Below, piece by piece: positions 33,384 through 42,310 of a stretch of DNA of 64,000 nucleotides. Source of the stretch: JBCBWG01 sp038523925 (GTDB taxonomy: Bacteria; Pseudomonadota; Alphaproteobacteria; Rhizobiales; Hyphomicrobiaceae); contig JBCBIY010000009.1 of the NCBI GenBank assembly GCA_038523925.1, forward strand, positions 1 to 64,000. The letters are read 5' to 3'. Below the pieces are notes generated by a model. It searched no databases. It saw nothing but the letters and a program-made list of their open reading frames with translations, and had not been told where the DNA came from. Position 1 is the stretch's first letter. The number at the start of each line of letters is the position of its first letter. A program made the position numbers and the translations under genes.

Positions 33384-34130
33384 ATGCCGCACGAGGCCCA
33401 ACTGCACGCAACCCCCGGCCCGGCCGCGTCGCCGGACCTGCCGGCCGATCTGGCTGACGATGCGCGCCATATTCTGATCGTCGACGACGACCAGCGCATT
33501 CGGTCGCTGCTCACGCGCTACCTGCGCAGCAATGGCTATCGCGTGACGCCAGCGGAAAGCGCCGAAGCCGCCCGCGCAGCCCTCAAAGGCCTGAGCTTCG
33601 ATCTCATCCTGCTCGACATCATGATGCCGGGCGAAAGCGGGCTGTCGCTTGCCAAGTCACTCCGCGAAGAGGGCGACGTTCCGATTTGCTTCCTCACCGC
33701 AAACTCAGAGCCCTCCCAGCGCATCGAGGGTCTCGAAATCGGCGTTGACGACTACGTCTCAAAGCCCTTTGAGCCGCGCGAGTTGCTGCTCCGCCTCCGC
33801 AACATCTTCCGGCGCGAGCGCGAAACGCCCGATGCGAAGGAAGAGATCGTGATGGGCCGCTATCGGTTCCACATCACGCGCGGCGAGCTGCGCAAGGACG
33901 ATGAAACGGTTCGCCTGACCGAGCGCGAGCGCGAACTCCTCCGCCACTTCGCGCAACGCCCAGGCGTCTCGATTGCGCGCCATGAGTTGTCGGGGGACGA
34001 GACGACGGGGTCTGAGCGGGCCATCGACGTGCAGATCAATCGTCTGCGCCGCAAGATCGAGAAAGACCCGACCAATCCCGTCTACCTCCAGACGGTGCGC
34101 GGAAAAGGCTATATTCTTTACAGCGACTAG
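33384..34130 (+). CDS. petR: OmpR-type response regulator, PetR-like
   Basis: A 248-residue regulator with an N-terminal tail of about 28 residues, then a receiver domain (ILIVDDDQRIR acidic pocket, phospho-Asp in LILLDIMMPGESG, Lys in DDYVSKPFEP) and an OmpR-type winged helix (LTERERELLRHFAQ, AIDVQINRLRRKIE, VRGKGYILY). It lies between the MarR gene and a kinase gene on one strand, so the kinase is the likely partner. The regulon is unknown. Confidence 0.88.
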   Translation: MPHEAQLHATPGPAASPDLPADLADDARHILIVDDDQRIRSLLTRYLRSNGYRVTPAESAEAARAALKGLSFDLILLDIMMPGESGLSLAKSLREEGDVPICFLTANSEPSQRIEGLEIGVDDYVSKPFEPRELLLRLRNIFRRERETPDAKEEIVMGRYRFHITRGELRKDDETVRLTERERELLRHFAQRPGVSIARHELSGDETTGSERAIDVQINRLRRKIEKDPTNPVYLQTVRGKGYILYSD

Positions 34131-34250
34131 GCTGGCCGCGGTCCGTCGTGCAGGCTGTCAGCCTTGAACCCGCGCAGCAGGCACGTTCGCGGACGTGAGG
34201 CTGAGCCCCGCCACGCCTTGCCGCCGACGCAATGAGAGCCCGCCAGACCA

Positions 34251-35675
34251 ATGGCATCGACGACCAACTCCAGAGATCTCGGCGCCGTCAGCGGACTGCT
34301 GTCGCACGTGGGCGCACGGCTCCGCGGCATCCCGGCGTTCCTGAGCGGCTACCTGTCAGAGCTGGTCCCCAAGGGCCTCTACGCCCGCGCCCTCATCATC
34401 ATCATCGCACCGATCGTGATGCTCGAAGGCGTCGTCACATACGTCTTCATGGAGCGCCACTGGCAGGCCGTGACCCGCCACCTCTCCGAGGCAACCGCCC
34501 GCGATATCTCCGCCCTCATCGTCCTCTACAAGGACTACAACGGCAACGACGACTACCGGCAGCTCACATCGCTCGCCCGCGACAACCTCAACATCCTGAT
34601 GCAGGTGCTGCCGGCCGGCGAGTTGCCGACCGCTCAGCCAAAACCGTTTTTTTCGCTGCTCGATCGCACGCTCTCCGACGAGATTAGCCGTCGGCTTGAG
34701 GGCGAGCCGTTCTGGATCGACACCGTCGGCCGCTCCAAGCACGTCGAAATCAAGATCAAGATGGACGATGCGATCCTGAGCTTCTTTGCCCGACGAAGTC
34801 AGACCTACGCATCGAACTCGCACATCTTCCTCGTCTGGATGGTCGTCACGTCGATCATCCTGCTGACGGTCGCGATCCTGTTCTTGCGCAACCAGATCAG
34901 GCCCATCCTGACACTCGCGGAGGCTGCGGACGCCTTCGGAAAGGGCCGGCTTGCCGTTGGCGATGATCTGCGCCCCCGGGGGGCGCGCGAGGTGCGACAA
35001 GCGACGGTCGCGTTCCAGGAGATGCAGGAGCGGATCAAACAGCACGTCGACCAGCGCACTGCGATGCTGGCCGGCGTCAGCCATGACCTGCGCACCGTGC
35101 TCACGCGGTTCAAGTTGCAGCTCGCGTTCCTCGAGGACTCACCTGAGACCCAGCTCCTCAGCAACGATGTCCGAGACATGGAGCAGATGCTCGCCGACTA
35201 TCTCGCGTTCGCGCGCGGCGATACCGGCGAAGAGGTCGAGACCGCCGACCTGCTAGAGCTTGTCAGCGAGGTCCGCGACGAAGCGGCCATGATCGGCCAC
35301 GATGTCGAACTGCGGCTTCGCAAACGCCGGAAAGAGTGGCGGCTCGACATGCGGCGTCAATCGATCAAGCGCGCGATCACCAACCTCGTAAGCAACGCCG
35401 GGCGCTACGGAACCGAGACGCTCATCCGCGTCGTCGCCGAACGTCGGACCGTCAGGATCGATGTTGAAGACAACGGCCCCGGCATCCCCGAAGACGAACG
35501 CGAAAACGTCTTCAAGCCGTTCCACCGCCTTGATCCCTCGCGCAACCAGGAGCAGGGCAACAGCGGCCTCGGCCTCGCCATCGCCCGCGACATCGCCCGC
35601 AGCCACGGCGGCGACATCACCCTCTCCTCCTCCACCATGGGCGGGCTGCGCGCATCGCTCAGGCTGCCGCTGTAG
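34251..35675 (+). CDS. EnvZ-like sensor histidine kinase
   Basis: A 474-residue kinase. Membrane segments at about 43-63 (ALIIIIAPIVMLEGVVTYVF) and 198-219 (FLVWMVVTSIILLTVAILFL) enclose a periplasmic domain of roughly 130 residues. A HAMP linker (IRPILTLAEAADAFGKG) leads to the H-box MLAGVSHDLRTVLTRF, where the usual Pro after Arg-Thr is Val. The ATPase half has NLVSNAGRYG, VEDNGPGIP, FKPFHRLD and GLGLAIARDIARSHGG. It follows petR by 120 bp and is the likely partner. The signal is unknown. Confidence 0.9.
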   Translation: MASTTNSRDLGAVSGLLSHVGARLRGIPAFLSGYLSELVPKGLYARALIIIIAPIVMLEGVVTYVFMERHWQAVTRHLSEATARDISALIVLYKDYNGNDDYRQLTSLARDNLNILMQVLPAGELPTAQPKPFFSLLDRTLSDEISRRLEGEPFWIDTVGRSKHVEIKIKMDDAILSFFARRSQTYASNSHIFLVWMVVTSIILLTVAILFLRNQIRPILTLAEAADAFGKGRLAVGDDLRPRGAREVRQATVAFQEMQERIKQHVDQRTAMLAGVSHDLRTVLTRFKLQLAFLEDSPETQLLSNDVRDMEQMLADYLAFARGDTGEEVETADLLELVSEVRDEAAMIGHDVELRLRKRRKEWRLDMRRQSIKRAITNLVSNAGRYGTETLIRVVAERRTVRIDVEDNGPGIPEDERENVFKPFHRLDPSRNQEQGNSGLGLAIARDIARSHGGDITLSSSTMGGLRASLRLPL

Positions 35676-35918
35676 GTCGCGCCGGGCGCGTAGGCTCGCG
35701 GGACCCGCTGCCGGCAGCGGAAGTCTTTTGGGCCCGTCTACGCTGCCGCTCGACGGCGCTTAGAGTCCGCGACGAACCGCGCCGCGCGATCCGCACGCCT
35801 GTTAGCCTTCTCCTGGCGCGGTGCTCACGCTCTGGAGTTGGAGGCATTGCTCGCGGAAGAGCGTGCCTCGCGACTGTCCCGAGAGAGCATGGGCGGGTCG
35901 AACCGCGCCGCAACTGGC

Positions 35919-36269
35919 TTAATGCATCCGGCCGCCGTTGGGGACGGGCAGGCTCGGTTGGATAAGGACCACGGCCCCATCGGCGTCGGGAAAGCCGAGG
36001 ACGAGCACCTCGGACATGAACTTCCCGATCTGGCGCGGCGGGAAGTTGACCACCGCTGCGACCTGCCGCCCAACGAGCGTGTCGACGTCATAGTGGACCG
36101 TGATCTGCGCGGAACTTTTCTTGACGCCGACCTCATCGCCGAAGTCGATCTGGAGCTTGATGGCCGGCTTGCGCGCTTCCGGATAGGGCTCGGCCTGAAT
36201 GATCGTCCCGACCCGGATATCGACCTTCAAGAAGTCGTAGAATGAGATTGTGTCGGCGGCTTCAGACAT
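35919..36269 (-). CDS. csaA: CsaA-like tRNA-binding domain protein
   Basis: A 116-residue single-domain protein of the EMAP/Trbp111 oligonucleotide-binding type. FLKVDIRVGTII starts the fold, KKSSAQITVHYDVDTLVGRQ is the central conserved segment, VVNFPPRQIGKFMSEVLVLG and VPNGGRMH end it. CsaA was described in Bacillus as a chaperone with secretion-related and tRNA-binding activity. The gene is leftward and stands alone; 243 bp upstream of its stop side (35676-35918) hold no gene that I can see. Confidence 0.9.
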   Translation of the reverse strand: MSEAADTISFYDFLKVDIRVGTIIQAEPYPEARKPAIKLQIDFGDEVGVKKSSAQITVHYDVDTLVGRQVAAVVNFPPRQIGKFMSEVLVLGFPDADGAVVLIQPSLPVPNGGRMH

Positions 36270-36374
36270 AGCGGCGGTTTCCTGATCGGGGCGTTGCGTG
36301 CCTCTAACCGATCACCGCCCGCGAAAGAAGCCAAGGCCTCATGCGAGCGACGTCACCGATACGGTTCCCCCGCT

Positions 36375-37076
36375 TCAGATGTCGCCGGCCGGGACGGGGT
36401 CGATCGGATCCGGGTCGGTTGCAGGTCCGCCGCGGTTGGCTGCCCGGTCGCGCACGCGCGAGGCCGTTTGCCGAAGACCGCCGAAAACGGTCTTCTTCAG
36501 CCGCTCAGCCCCACCGATCGCCTGATCAATGGTCGACATCGTCGATTCCGCACGCCGCAGACGCCGGTCGAGCATCGCCATGGTCTTTGCGAGACCTGGA
36601 TCGTCGTCTTCAAGCCACGTCTGGAAGACTGAGCCGAAGAGTTGCGCCAATCCAACGCTGCGGATGACGCCGCGCGCGCCGTCACCATCGATGCCGGCGG
36701 CGAGCAGCATCCAGCGCTGCGAATTTAGATAGGAGCGAAACAGCGTCGAATCCGGGCTGACATCATCGTTGATCGAGCGCAACGCATCCTTATGAGGCTG
36801 CATCGCATCCAGGCGCGCCATCACTGTCTCGAAGAGTGCATCGCGCGGCGTCTGCTCATCGTCGCGTTCGCGCTCTTTGAGGACCTTATCGTCGACGGCG
36901 CGCATGTACGCCGAAATGATCTGCGTCTTCGAGCCAAACGACTTGCGCAGCGCGTCGAGACTGATGCCGGCGCGTTCGGCGATGTCGACGAGTGAGACGT
37001 CGTCCCACGGGCGTTCGGCTGCCAATGCCATGGCGGCGTCTAACAGTTTGCCCTTGTCGGTGGTGGTGTCGAACAT
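36375..37076 (-). CDS. TetR family transcriptional regulator
   Basis: A 233-residue protein. The N-terminal helix-turn-helix is LLDAAMALAAERPWDDVSLV followed by DIAERAGISLDALRKSFGSK and a third helix. The ligand domain (TLFRSYLNSQRWMLLAAGID) and a helical tail (LKKTVFGGLRQTASRVRDRA) follow, and the last 20 residues are Pro/Asp-rich. TetR members with this short helical tail are frequent in alphaproteobacteria; the target is unknown. It lies downstream of proC on the same strand. Confidence 0.85.
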   Translation of the reverse strand: MFDTTTDKGKLLDAAMALAAERPWDDVSLVDIAERAGISLDALRKSFGSKTQIISAYMRAVDDKVLKERERDDEQTPRDALFETVMARLDAMQPHKDALRSINDDVSPDSTLFRSYLNSQRWMLLAAGIDGDGARGVIRSVGLAQLFGSVFQTWLEDDDPGLAKTMAMLDRRLRRAESTMSTIDQAIGGAERLKKTVFGGLRQTASRVRDRAANRGGPATDPDPIDPVPAGDI

Positions 37077-37187
37077 GGCTTTGGCCTCCAGCGTCGCTGC
37101 TCATCAAGACGTAGTGAGACGGCGAGTGGATTATTAGCGCCCGCAGCCGATGGCGTTAACGCGGCGTTTTCACGGGCGGGACGGGCC

Positions 37188-38030
37188 TTAGTCCGACAAT
37201 TCGCGGCTCCGGTCCCGCGCCTTGGTGACTGCGGCTGCAAGCAGAGGCCGCAGACCGTCGTTGCCCATGAGCACATCGAGCGCGGCCGCCGTCGTGCCAT
37301 TGGGCGAGGTCACATTCTCGCGCAGAGTCGCGGCCGGCGCGTCGGCTTGCGCCAACAGTTCGCCAGCGCCCGACACCGTCGCGACTGCAAGCTGGCGGGC
37401 AAGGTCCGCGGGCAGGCCGACATCGCGTGCGGCGGCCTCCAGACACTCGGCCAGGTAGAACACGTAGGCCGGGCCCGATCCGGAGACGGCCGTCGCGGCA
37501 TCAATGAGCCCCTCGTCGTCGACCCAGCCGACCGCACCGATGGCGGATAGCGCGGCGGTCACGCGGGCGCGTCCCTCGGCAGTGACGGCCGCGTTGGCAC
37601 AGCAAACGGTAATGCCGCGCCCGATGGCCGCCGGTGTGTTCGGGATGGAGCGGACAACTGCGGTGCCGGCCGGAAGCGCTGCCTCGAAACTCGCGATGGT
37701 TCGTCCGGCTGCCACCGAGAGCGCGACGGTCGCATCGCCGATCCGTGGCGCGACGGTTGGCAGAACCTGATCCATGATCTGAGGCTTGACCGCGAGGACC
37801 ACCAAGTCCGGCGGCGCGCGATCGCTGAGCGCGGCCGCGTCCGCCACGACCTGCCCGCCGGCCGCCGCCACGGCCTGTTTGACGTCATCGCGCGGGGCCG
37901 GATCCAGCACCATCAGGCGCTCGCCTGAGAGCCCGCCGGCAATCCATCCGCGCAGCATCGCGCCGCCCATGTTGCCGCAACCGACAAGCAGAACGCGCGC
38001 TGACCCAAAACTGTCGGAACTCTCAACCAT
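37188..38030 (-). CDS. proC: Pyrroline-5-carboxylate reductase
   Basis: Reduces pyrroline-5-carboxylate to proline with NAD(P)H. The 280-residue sequence has VLLVGCGNMGGAMLRGWI at the dinucleotide site, LAVKPQIMDQVLP, VRSIPNTPAAIGRGI, and the C-terminal signature VSGSGPAYVFYLAECLEAAA with TSPNGTTAAALDVL. ATG 38030 is chosen; the frame upstream shows no family sequence. It starts 53 bp after the YbjN-domain gene on the same strand. Confidence 0.95.
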   Translation of the reverse strand: MVESSDSFGSARVLLVGCGNMGGAMLRGWIAGGLSGERLMVLDPAPRDDVKQAVAAAGGQVVADAAALSDRAPPDLVVLAVKPQIMDQVLPTVAPRIGDATVALSVAAGRTIASFEAALPAGTAVVRSIPNTPAAIGRGITVCCANAAVTAEGRARVTAALSAIGAVGWVDDEGLIDAATAVSGSGPAYVFYLAECLEAAARDVGLPADLARQLAVATVSGAGELLAQADAPAATLRENVTSPNGTTAAALDVLMGNDGLRPLLAAAVTKARDRSRELSD

Positions 38031-38083
38031 GACCTGCCGCCGATGCGTTGCGCGGAAAGCTACGGGCCGCCGCGTGACGTCGC

Positions 38084-38590
38084 CTAGGCCTGGCCTTCGG
38101 TCTCGAACATGGAAGAGACGAGGGCTTCGCGGCTTTCCTTGCCGGCCCAGACGACAAACTGGAACGCCTGATAGTAGCGCTCGCAGGCCTCCAATGCAGC
38201 CTTCATCAAGGCTTCGCACTGGCGCACGCTGACTTCCGATCCCGCCAGCGGCAATCCGTGGCGGAACATGATCAGGCCGTCACTTGCCCAAAGGTCAAAA
38301 TGGCCGATCCAAAGCTGCTCGTTGATCTGTGCGAGCAGGCGGTAGACCTCATGCTGGCGGTAATCCGGGACGCGGAAATCAAACGCACAGGCAATGTGCA
38401 GCGCTTCCAAGTCGTTCCGCCAGTTCATCGACACATGGTAGTCGGTCCACGTACCGGCGATGACGAGCGTTAACTCGTCGTCCGTCGTGCGCTCGCATGA
38501 CCAATCGTGGCGGTGGGCCATCTGTTCGATCAGCTCAATCGGGTTGATCGCGCGCGCCGGTTCCGCCATCGCCATGCAAGGTCCAATCAT
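38084..38590 (-). CDS. YbjN domain protein
   Basis: A 168-residue cytoplasmic protein of the YbjN/type III chaperone-like fold. NPIELIEQMAHRHDWSCERT, LEALHIACAFDFRVPDYR, LLAQINEQLWIGHFDLWASDG and MKAALEACERYYQAFQFVVW are the usual family blocks. Its role is unknown; members have been linked to stress and motility in enterobacteria. The position between proC and ubiK is conserved in many alphaproteobacteria as far as I recall. Confidence 0.9.
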   Translation of the reverse strand: MIGPCMAMAEPARAINPIELIEQMAHRHDWSCERTTDDELTLVIAGTWTDYHVSMNWRNDLEALHIACAFDFRVPDYRQHEVYRLLAQINEQLWIGHFDLWASDGLIMFRHGLPLAGSEVSVRQCEALMKAALEACERYYQAFQFVVWAGKESREALVSSMFETEGQA

Positions 38591-38827
38591 GAGTTATGGC
38601 CGCCGCGAAGCGTCAGCCGGAATGGGTCCGAACGCGAGACCGCGGCAGTGCCGCCGGAGCCCTGGACCAAACAGACGAGCGGCCCGAGTCGCAAGCCGCT
38701 CGGCGGGATTCGTCACCGGCAAAATCGCTCGGAAAATGGCACGTTGCCACTTGACCGTGGCCCGCGTGGACAAGCTGTGGACTCGCAATGCAAAGGTCAG
38801 CGGCGCGCGGCGTTCGTCCGTAGGCGG

Positions 38828-39082
38828 TTAGGTTTTCGACACCCGCGCTTCGAGGTCGGCGAGCTTGGCGCGCAGCGTGTCATTCTCTTCGCGCGCTTTC
38901 TGCGCCATCGCCTTGACCGCCTCGAACTCCTCGCGGCGGACGACGTCCATTTCGTTGAGAATGCGTTCGGCCTGGCCCCGCACCATCGTCTCGACTTCGA
39001 CGCGCGCGCCATTGGCGGCCCCTGCCGCCGTCGACATCAATTTGGCGATGTCATCGAAGAAGCGTCCTGTCGTCTGTGTCAT
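38828..39082 (-). CDS. ubiK: Accessory factor UbiK family (BMFP) protein
   Basis: An 84-residue helical protein of the BMFP family. The N-terminal part (TGRFFDDIAKLMSTAAGAAN) is amphipathic and membrane-fusogenic in the Brucella relative, and the C-terminal part (FEAVKAMAQKAREEN, LADLEARV) is a trimeric coiled coil. In enterobacteria UbiK assists aerobic ubiquinone synthesis. AGGAGAGAG lies before the ATG at 39082. Divergent from lgt; 237 bp without a gene (38591-38827) separate it from the YbjN gene. Confidence 0.92.
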   Translation of the reverse strand: MTQTTGRFFDDIAKLMSTAAGAANGARVEVETMVRGQAERILNEMDVVRREEFEAVKAMAQKAREENDTLRAKLADLEARVSKT

Positions 39083-39281
39083 GGCTCTCTCCTGTCGCAC
39101 GGGCGCGATCAGCGGCGCATCGGCCGGGAATCGGTGATCCGTTCTTCTACAAATAAGAGACAGGCCTGAGAGAGCAACGCGCCCTTTGACGTTAACCGGT
39201 TGACGGCGAAGCCGGTAAGCGCACAACGGGCGCGAATTCTCGCCGCTTTCATGCCATCGGCCGCCCGGGTTCCCGAACGCC

Positions 39282-40130
39282 ATGCTCCCCCTCGCCATCC
39301 CGTTTCCGACGCTCGATCCGGTCGCCTTCGAATTGGGGCCGATCGCGGTGCGCTGGTACGGGCTTGCCTACCTCGCGGGCCTCCTCCTCGGCTGGCTCTA
39401 TATCCGCAGGCTTGTCTCGCAGGATGCGCTTTGGCCGGGCGGCAAAGCCCCGTTCTCCTCGGCCAAGGCCGATGACCTTCTGATGTTTATGACGGTCGGC
39501 GTTATTATCGGGGGCCGGCTCGGCTCGATCCTCCTCTACGAGCCGGGCTACTACATTCAAAACCCGCTCGAAGTGTTCATGATCTGGAAGGGCGGCATGG
39601 CGTTTCACGGCGCGCTGCTTGGCTGTGGCGCCGCCATCTGGATCTTCGCGCGCATCAACAGTGTATCGCCTTGGTCGACGATGGACCTGTGCGCCGCCGC
39701 GGTGCCGCTCGGGTTGTTCTTCGGCCGGGTCGCGAACTTCATCAACGGCGAACTCTATGGCCGGCCAAGCGACGTACCCTGGGCCATGGTGTTCCCGAAC
39801 GCCGCGATTGATTATCCGTCCGTCGAGCCGACCCCGCGCCACCCGAGCCAGCTTTACGAGGCAGCTTTGGAAGGCCTTGCGCTCTTCCTCATCCTGCGGG
39901 TTCTCACGCATCAGATGCGGGCGCTTAAAGAGCCGGGCATGGTCGTTGGCACGTTCCTCATTGGCTACGGTCTCGCGCGGTCGTTCTGCGAGGTGTTCCG
40001 CCAGCCGGACCCTGCGCACGCGCTCACAACCTTCGGCCTGACGCCGGGCATCGCCTACTCAATTCCGATGGTGCTCCTCGGGCTCGCGTTCATTATGATG
40101 TCGTCGAAGCGCAGTCAGCAGGCTGCCTGA
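39282..40130 (+). CDS. lgt: Prolipoprotein diacylglyceryl transferase
   Basis: Transfers diacylglycerol from phosphatidylglycerol to the lipobox cysteine of prelipoproteins. The 282-residue inner-membrane protein has RWYGLAYLAGLLLGW at the start, GGRLGSILLYEP, the catalytic KGGMAFHGALLG with its essential His, and the Lgt signature GRVANFINGELYGRPSDVPW followed by PRHPSQLYEA. First gene of a rightward set with the methyltransferase and pgeF. Confidence 0.96.
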   Translation: MLPLAIPFPTLDPVAFELGPIAVRWYGLAYLAGLLLGWLYIRRLVSQDALWPGGKAPFSSAKADDLLMFMTVGVIIGGRLGSILLYEPGYYIQNPLEVFMIWKGGMAFHGALLGCGAAIWIFARINSVSPWSTMDLCAAAVPLGLFFGRVANFINGELYGRPSDVPWAMVFPNAAIDYPSVEPTPRHPSQLYEAALEGLALFLILRVLTHQMRALKEPGMVVGTFLIGYGLARSFCEVFRQPDPAHALTTFGLTPGIAYSIPMVLLGLAFIMMSSKRSQQAA

Positions 40131-40159
40131 CGCGCCGCTGAGCGAACCGCCGCCGAACC

Positions 40160-41320
40160 ATGGCTGACCAACCGCCCTACGATCCCGACGCCCGCCGCGA
40201 GACGCCGCTGCTCGCTTTTCTACGCGCGCGCATCGCGAGCGACGGTCCGATGTGCGTCAGCGCATACATGCGCCACTGCCTCCAGCATCCGGAACACGGC
40301 TACTATCGCGGGAAGCCCGCGATCGGCCGCGCGGGCGACTTCGTGACGGCCCCTGAGATCTCGCAGGTGTTCGGAGAGATCATCGGGCTTTGGTGCGCGG
40401 TGGTCTGGCAGAGCATGGGGTCACCGGCCCGGTTCAACCTCGTGGAACTCGGGCCCGGCCGTGGCACACTTATGGCTGATGCCGTACGCGCGGCGCGCAT
40501 TGTGCCGGGCTTTCTCGAGGCCGCTCACCTCAGCCTGATTGAGACAAACGAAACGCTCAAGACAGAGCAAGCCGCCCGCCTGAAAGACGTCTCGTCGACG
40601 ATAAATCTGCAGTGGTGCGAAGCCATCGAAGACCTGCTCGAGGCCGCGCCCGACGCTTACCGGACCCCGACACTTTTCATCGGCAACGAGTTTCTCGATG
40701 TCCTGCCGGTTGCCCAGTTCAGCTTGGCCGATGGCGGCTGGTATCGCCGTCGCGTCGGCATTGACGATCGCGGCGCGCTTGCCTTCACAGGTCCGCGCGC
40801 AGTCGCCGATGGGCCGCCACAGCCGCTGGCGATGCCTGAACTCGATACCTGGGCCGGTGACCGCACCGGCGGCGCCATCGCAACCGTTTGCCAGTATGGC
40901 ATTGTCGATGAGGTGCTCGCGCCTTGGGAGCAGATGGCAGCACTGTTCATCGACTACGGCCACACAACCCAGACACTCGGCGACACGTTGCAGGCGGTGC
41001 GCGGCCATGCCTATGAGCACCCGCTGACCTCGCCCGGCGAAGCGGACCTGACGGCGCAGGTCGATTTCGCAGCCTTCGCCAAGCATGCGCGCTCGATGTC
41101 ACTCGCCGTCGATGGTCCGCTCACACAGGCTGCGTTTCTGGGCGCGCTTGGTGCACCGGAGCGCGCGTCACAACTCATGTCCGCCAACCCGGGCCGCGCC
41201 GCCGATATCGAAGCGGGCGTGCTAAGACTGCTTGCGCCAACCGGCATGGGCGCACGCTTCAAGGCCATCGGGGTCCGCTCACCCAGCCTGCCGCTCTTGC
41301 CTGGTTTTCCGGCCGCCTAA
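40160..41320 (+). CDS. MidA/NDUFAF7-type SAM-dependent methyltransferase
   Basis: A 386-residue class I methyltransferase. YMRHCLQHPEHGYYRGKPAI with GDFVTAPEISQVFGEIIGLW is the family hallmark, NLVELGPGRGTLMADAVRAA the SAM site, and FIGNEFLDVLPVAQF the substrate side. The mitochondrial homologue NDUFAF7 dimethylates an arginine of complex I subunit NDUFS2, so a complex I assembly role is possible here. It lies 29 bp after lgt and 17 bp before pgeF, so probably one transcript. Confidence 0.93.
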   Translation: MADQPPYDPDARRETPLLAFLRARIASDGPMCVSAYMRHCLQHPEHGYYRGKPAIGRAGDFVTAPEISQVFGEIIGLWCAVVWQSMGSPARFNLVELGPGRGTLMADAVRAARIVPGFLEAAHLSLIETNETLKTEQAARLKDVSSTINLQWCEAIEDLLEAAPDAYRTPTLFIGNEFLDVLPVAQFSLADGGWYRRRVGIDDRGALAFTGPRAVADGPPQPLAMPELDTWAGDRTGGAIATVCQYGIVDEVLAPWEQMAALFIDYGHTTQTLGDTLQAVRGHAYEHPLTSPGEADLTAQVDFAAFAKHARSMSLAVDGPLTQAAFLGALGAPERASQLMSANPGRAADIEAGVLRLLAPTGMGARFKAIGVRSPSLPLLPGFPAA

Positions 41321-41337
41321 TCACGAGTTGCCTTGCC

Positions 41338-42117
41338 ATGCCCGATCACCCGCACCCGCTGACTGCGACCTCACTTTTGGGGCTCCCCGGCATCGCACAT
41401 GGATTTTTCACGCGTGAAGGGGGCGTGTCTGAAGGAATATACGCCGGTCTCAACGTTGGCCTTGGCTCAGACGATGATCGCGCGGCCGTGCTCGAAAACC
41501 GCGCCCGCGTCGCAGCGTCCCTCGGCCAGCCCGGCGCACCGCTCAACACGCTCTATCAGGTCCACAGCGCAACGGCGCTCACAATCGATCGTCCACTGAC
41601 CAGTCCACCGCCCAAAGCCGACGCATTGGTCGCCGCGACGCCCGGCCTCATCATCGGCGCGCTGGCGGCCGACTGCACACCGGTCCTGTTTGCTGATCCC
41701 GAAACGCGCGTCGTTGCCGCAGCCCATGCCGGCTGGCGCGGGGCCGTCGATGGGATCCTCGCCGCAACGGTCGAGGCGATGGTGCAAGCCGGCGCTGACC
41801 GGGCCCGCATTCGCGCCGCCATCGGCCCCACAATCCATCAGCCAAACTACGAAGTCGGGCCGGAGTTTAAGGACCGGTTCCTGGCAGAAGCCCCAGCGTT
41901 CGCCCGGTTCTTTACAACACCCGAACCGCCCGCCCGCCCGCACTTCGACCTACCGGGCTTCGTGCACCATCAGCTCAGCGCTGCAGGCGTGAACCACATT
42001 GAGCAAATCCCCGCATGCACCTACGCCGACGAATCGCGATTCTTCTCTTACCGGCGTGCGACGCATCGAAAAGAGGCCGACTACGGGCGTCAAATCTCTG
42101 CCATCGTCGTGACCTAA
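41338..42117 (+). CDS. pgeF: Peptidoglycan editing factor PgeF (YfiH/laccase-domain family)
   Basis: A 259-residue member of the multicopper-oxidase-like YfiH family, shown in other bacteria to act on purine nucleosides and to remove wrongly incorporated residues in peptidoglycan precursors. Metal ligands are in QVHSATAL, ADCTPVLFADP and AAHAGWRGAVDGIL; the end has CTYADESRFFSYRR. Same strand and close spacing with the methyltransferase gene suggest an operon. Confidence 0.93.
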   Translation: MPDHPHPLTATSLLGLPGIAHGFFTREGGVSEGIYAGLNVGLGSDDDRAAVLENRARVAASLGQPGAPLNTLYQVHSATALTIDRPLTSPPPKADALVAATPGLIIGALAADCTPVLFADPETRVVAAAHAGWRGAVDGILAATVEAMVQAGADRARIRAAIGPTIHQPNYEVGPEFKDRFLAEAPAFARFFTTPEPPARPHFDLPGFVHHQLSAAGVNHIEQIPACTYADESRFFSYRRATHRKEADYGRQISAIVVT

Positions 42118-42310
42118 CTGCACAATCCACAGGTTCTGCCTCGGCAGACGGCGTGGTTGCGGGACCAGCGCAGGTGATGTCTCCCTCAAGCTCTGGACGG
42201 ACATGGCTGCAGCGCGTACGCGTAGATTTCGGAGTACCGGATTGCTCCAGCCGCAAAGTTCGTACGCCGGCTGCCGGATCATAGCGGGACATTGAGAGGG
42301 GGGCGTCACA

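Noticed and set aside
35676..35918. tRNA-like arm GGTTCGACC on the minus strand
   Set aside because: The T arm does not close with a seven-base loop and five pairs, and no acceptor, D or anticodon arm can be drawn.
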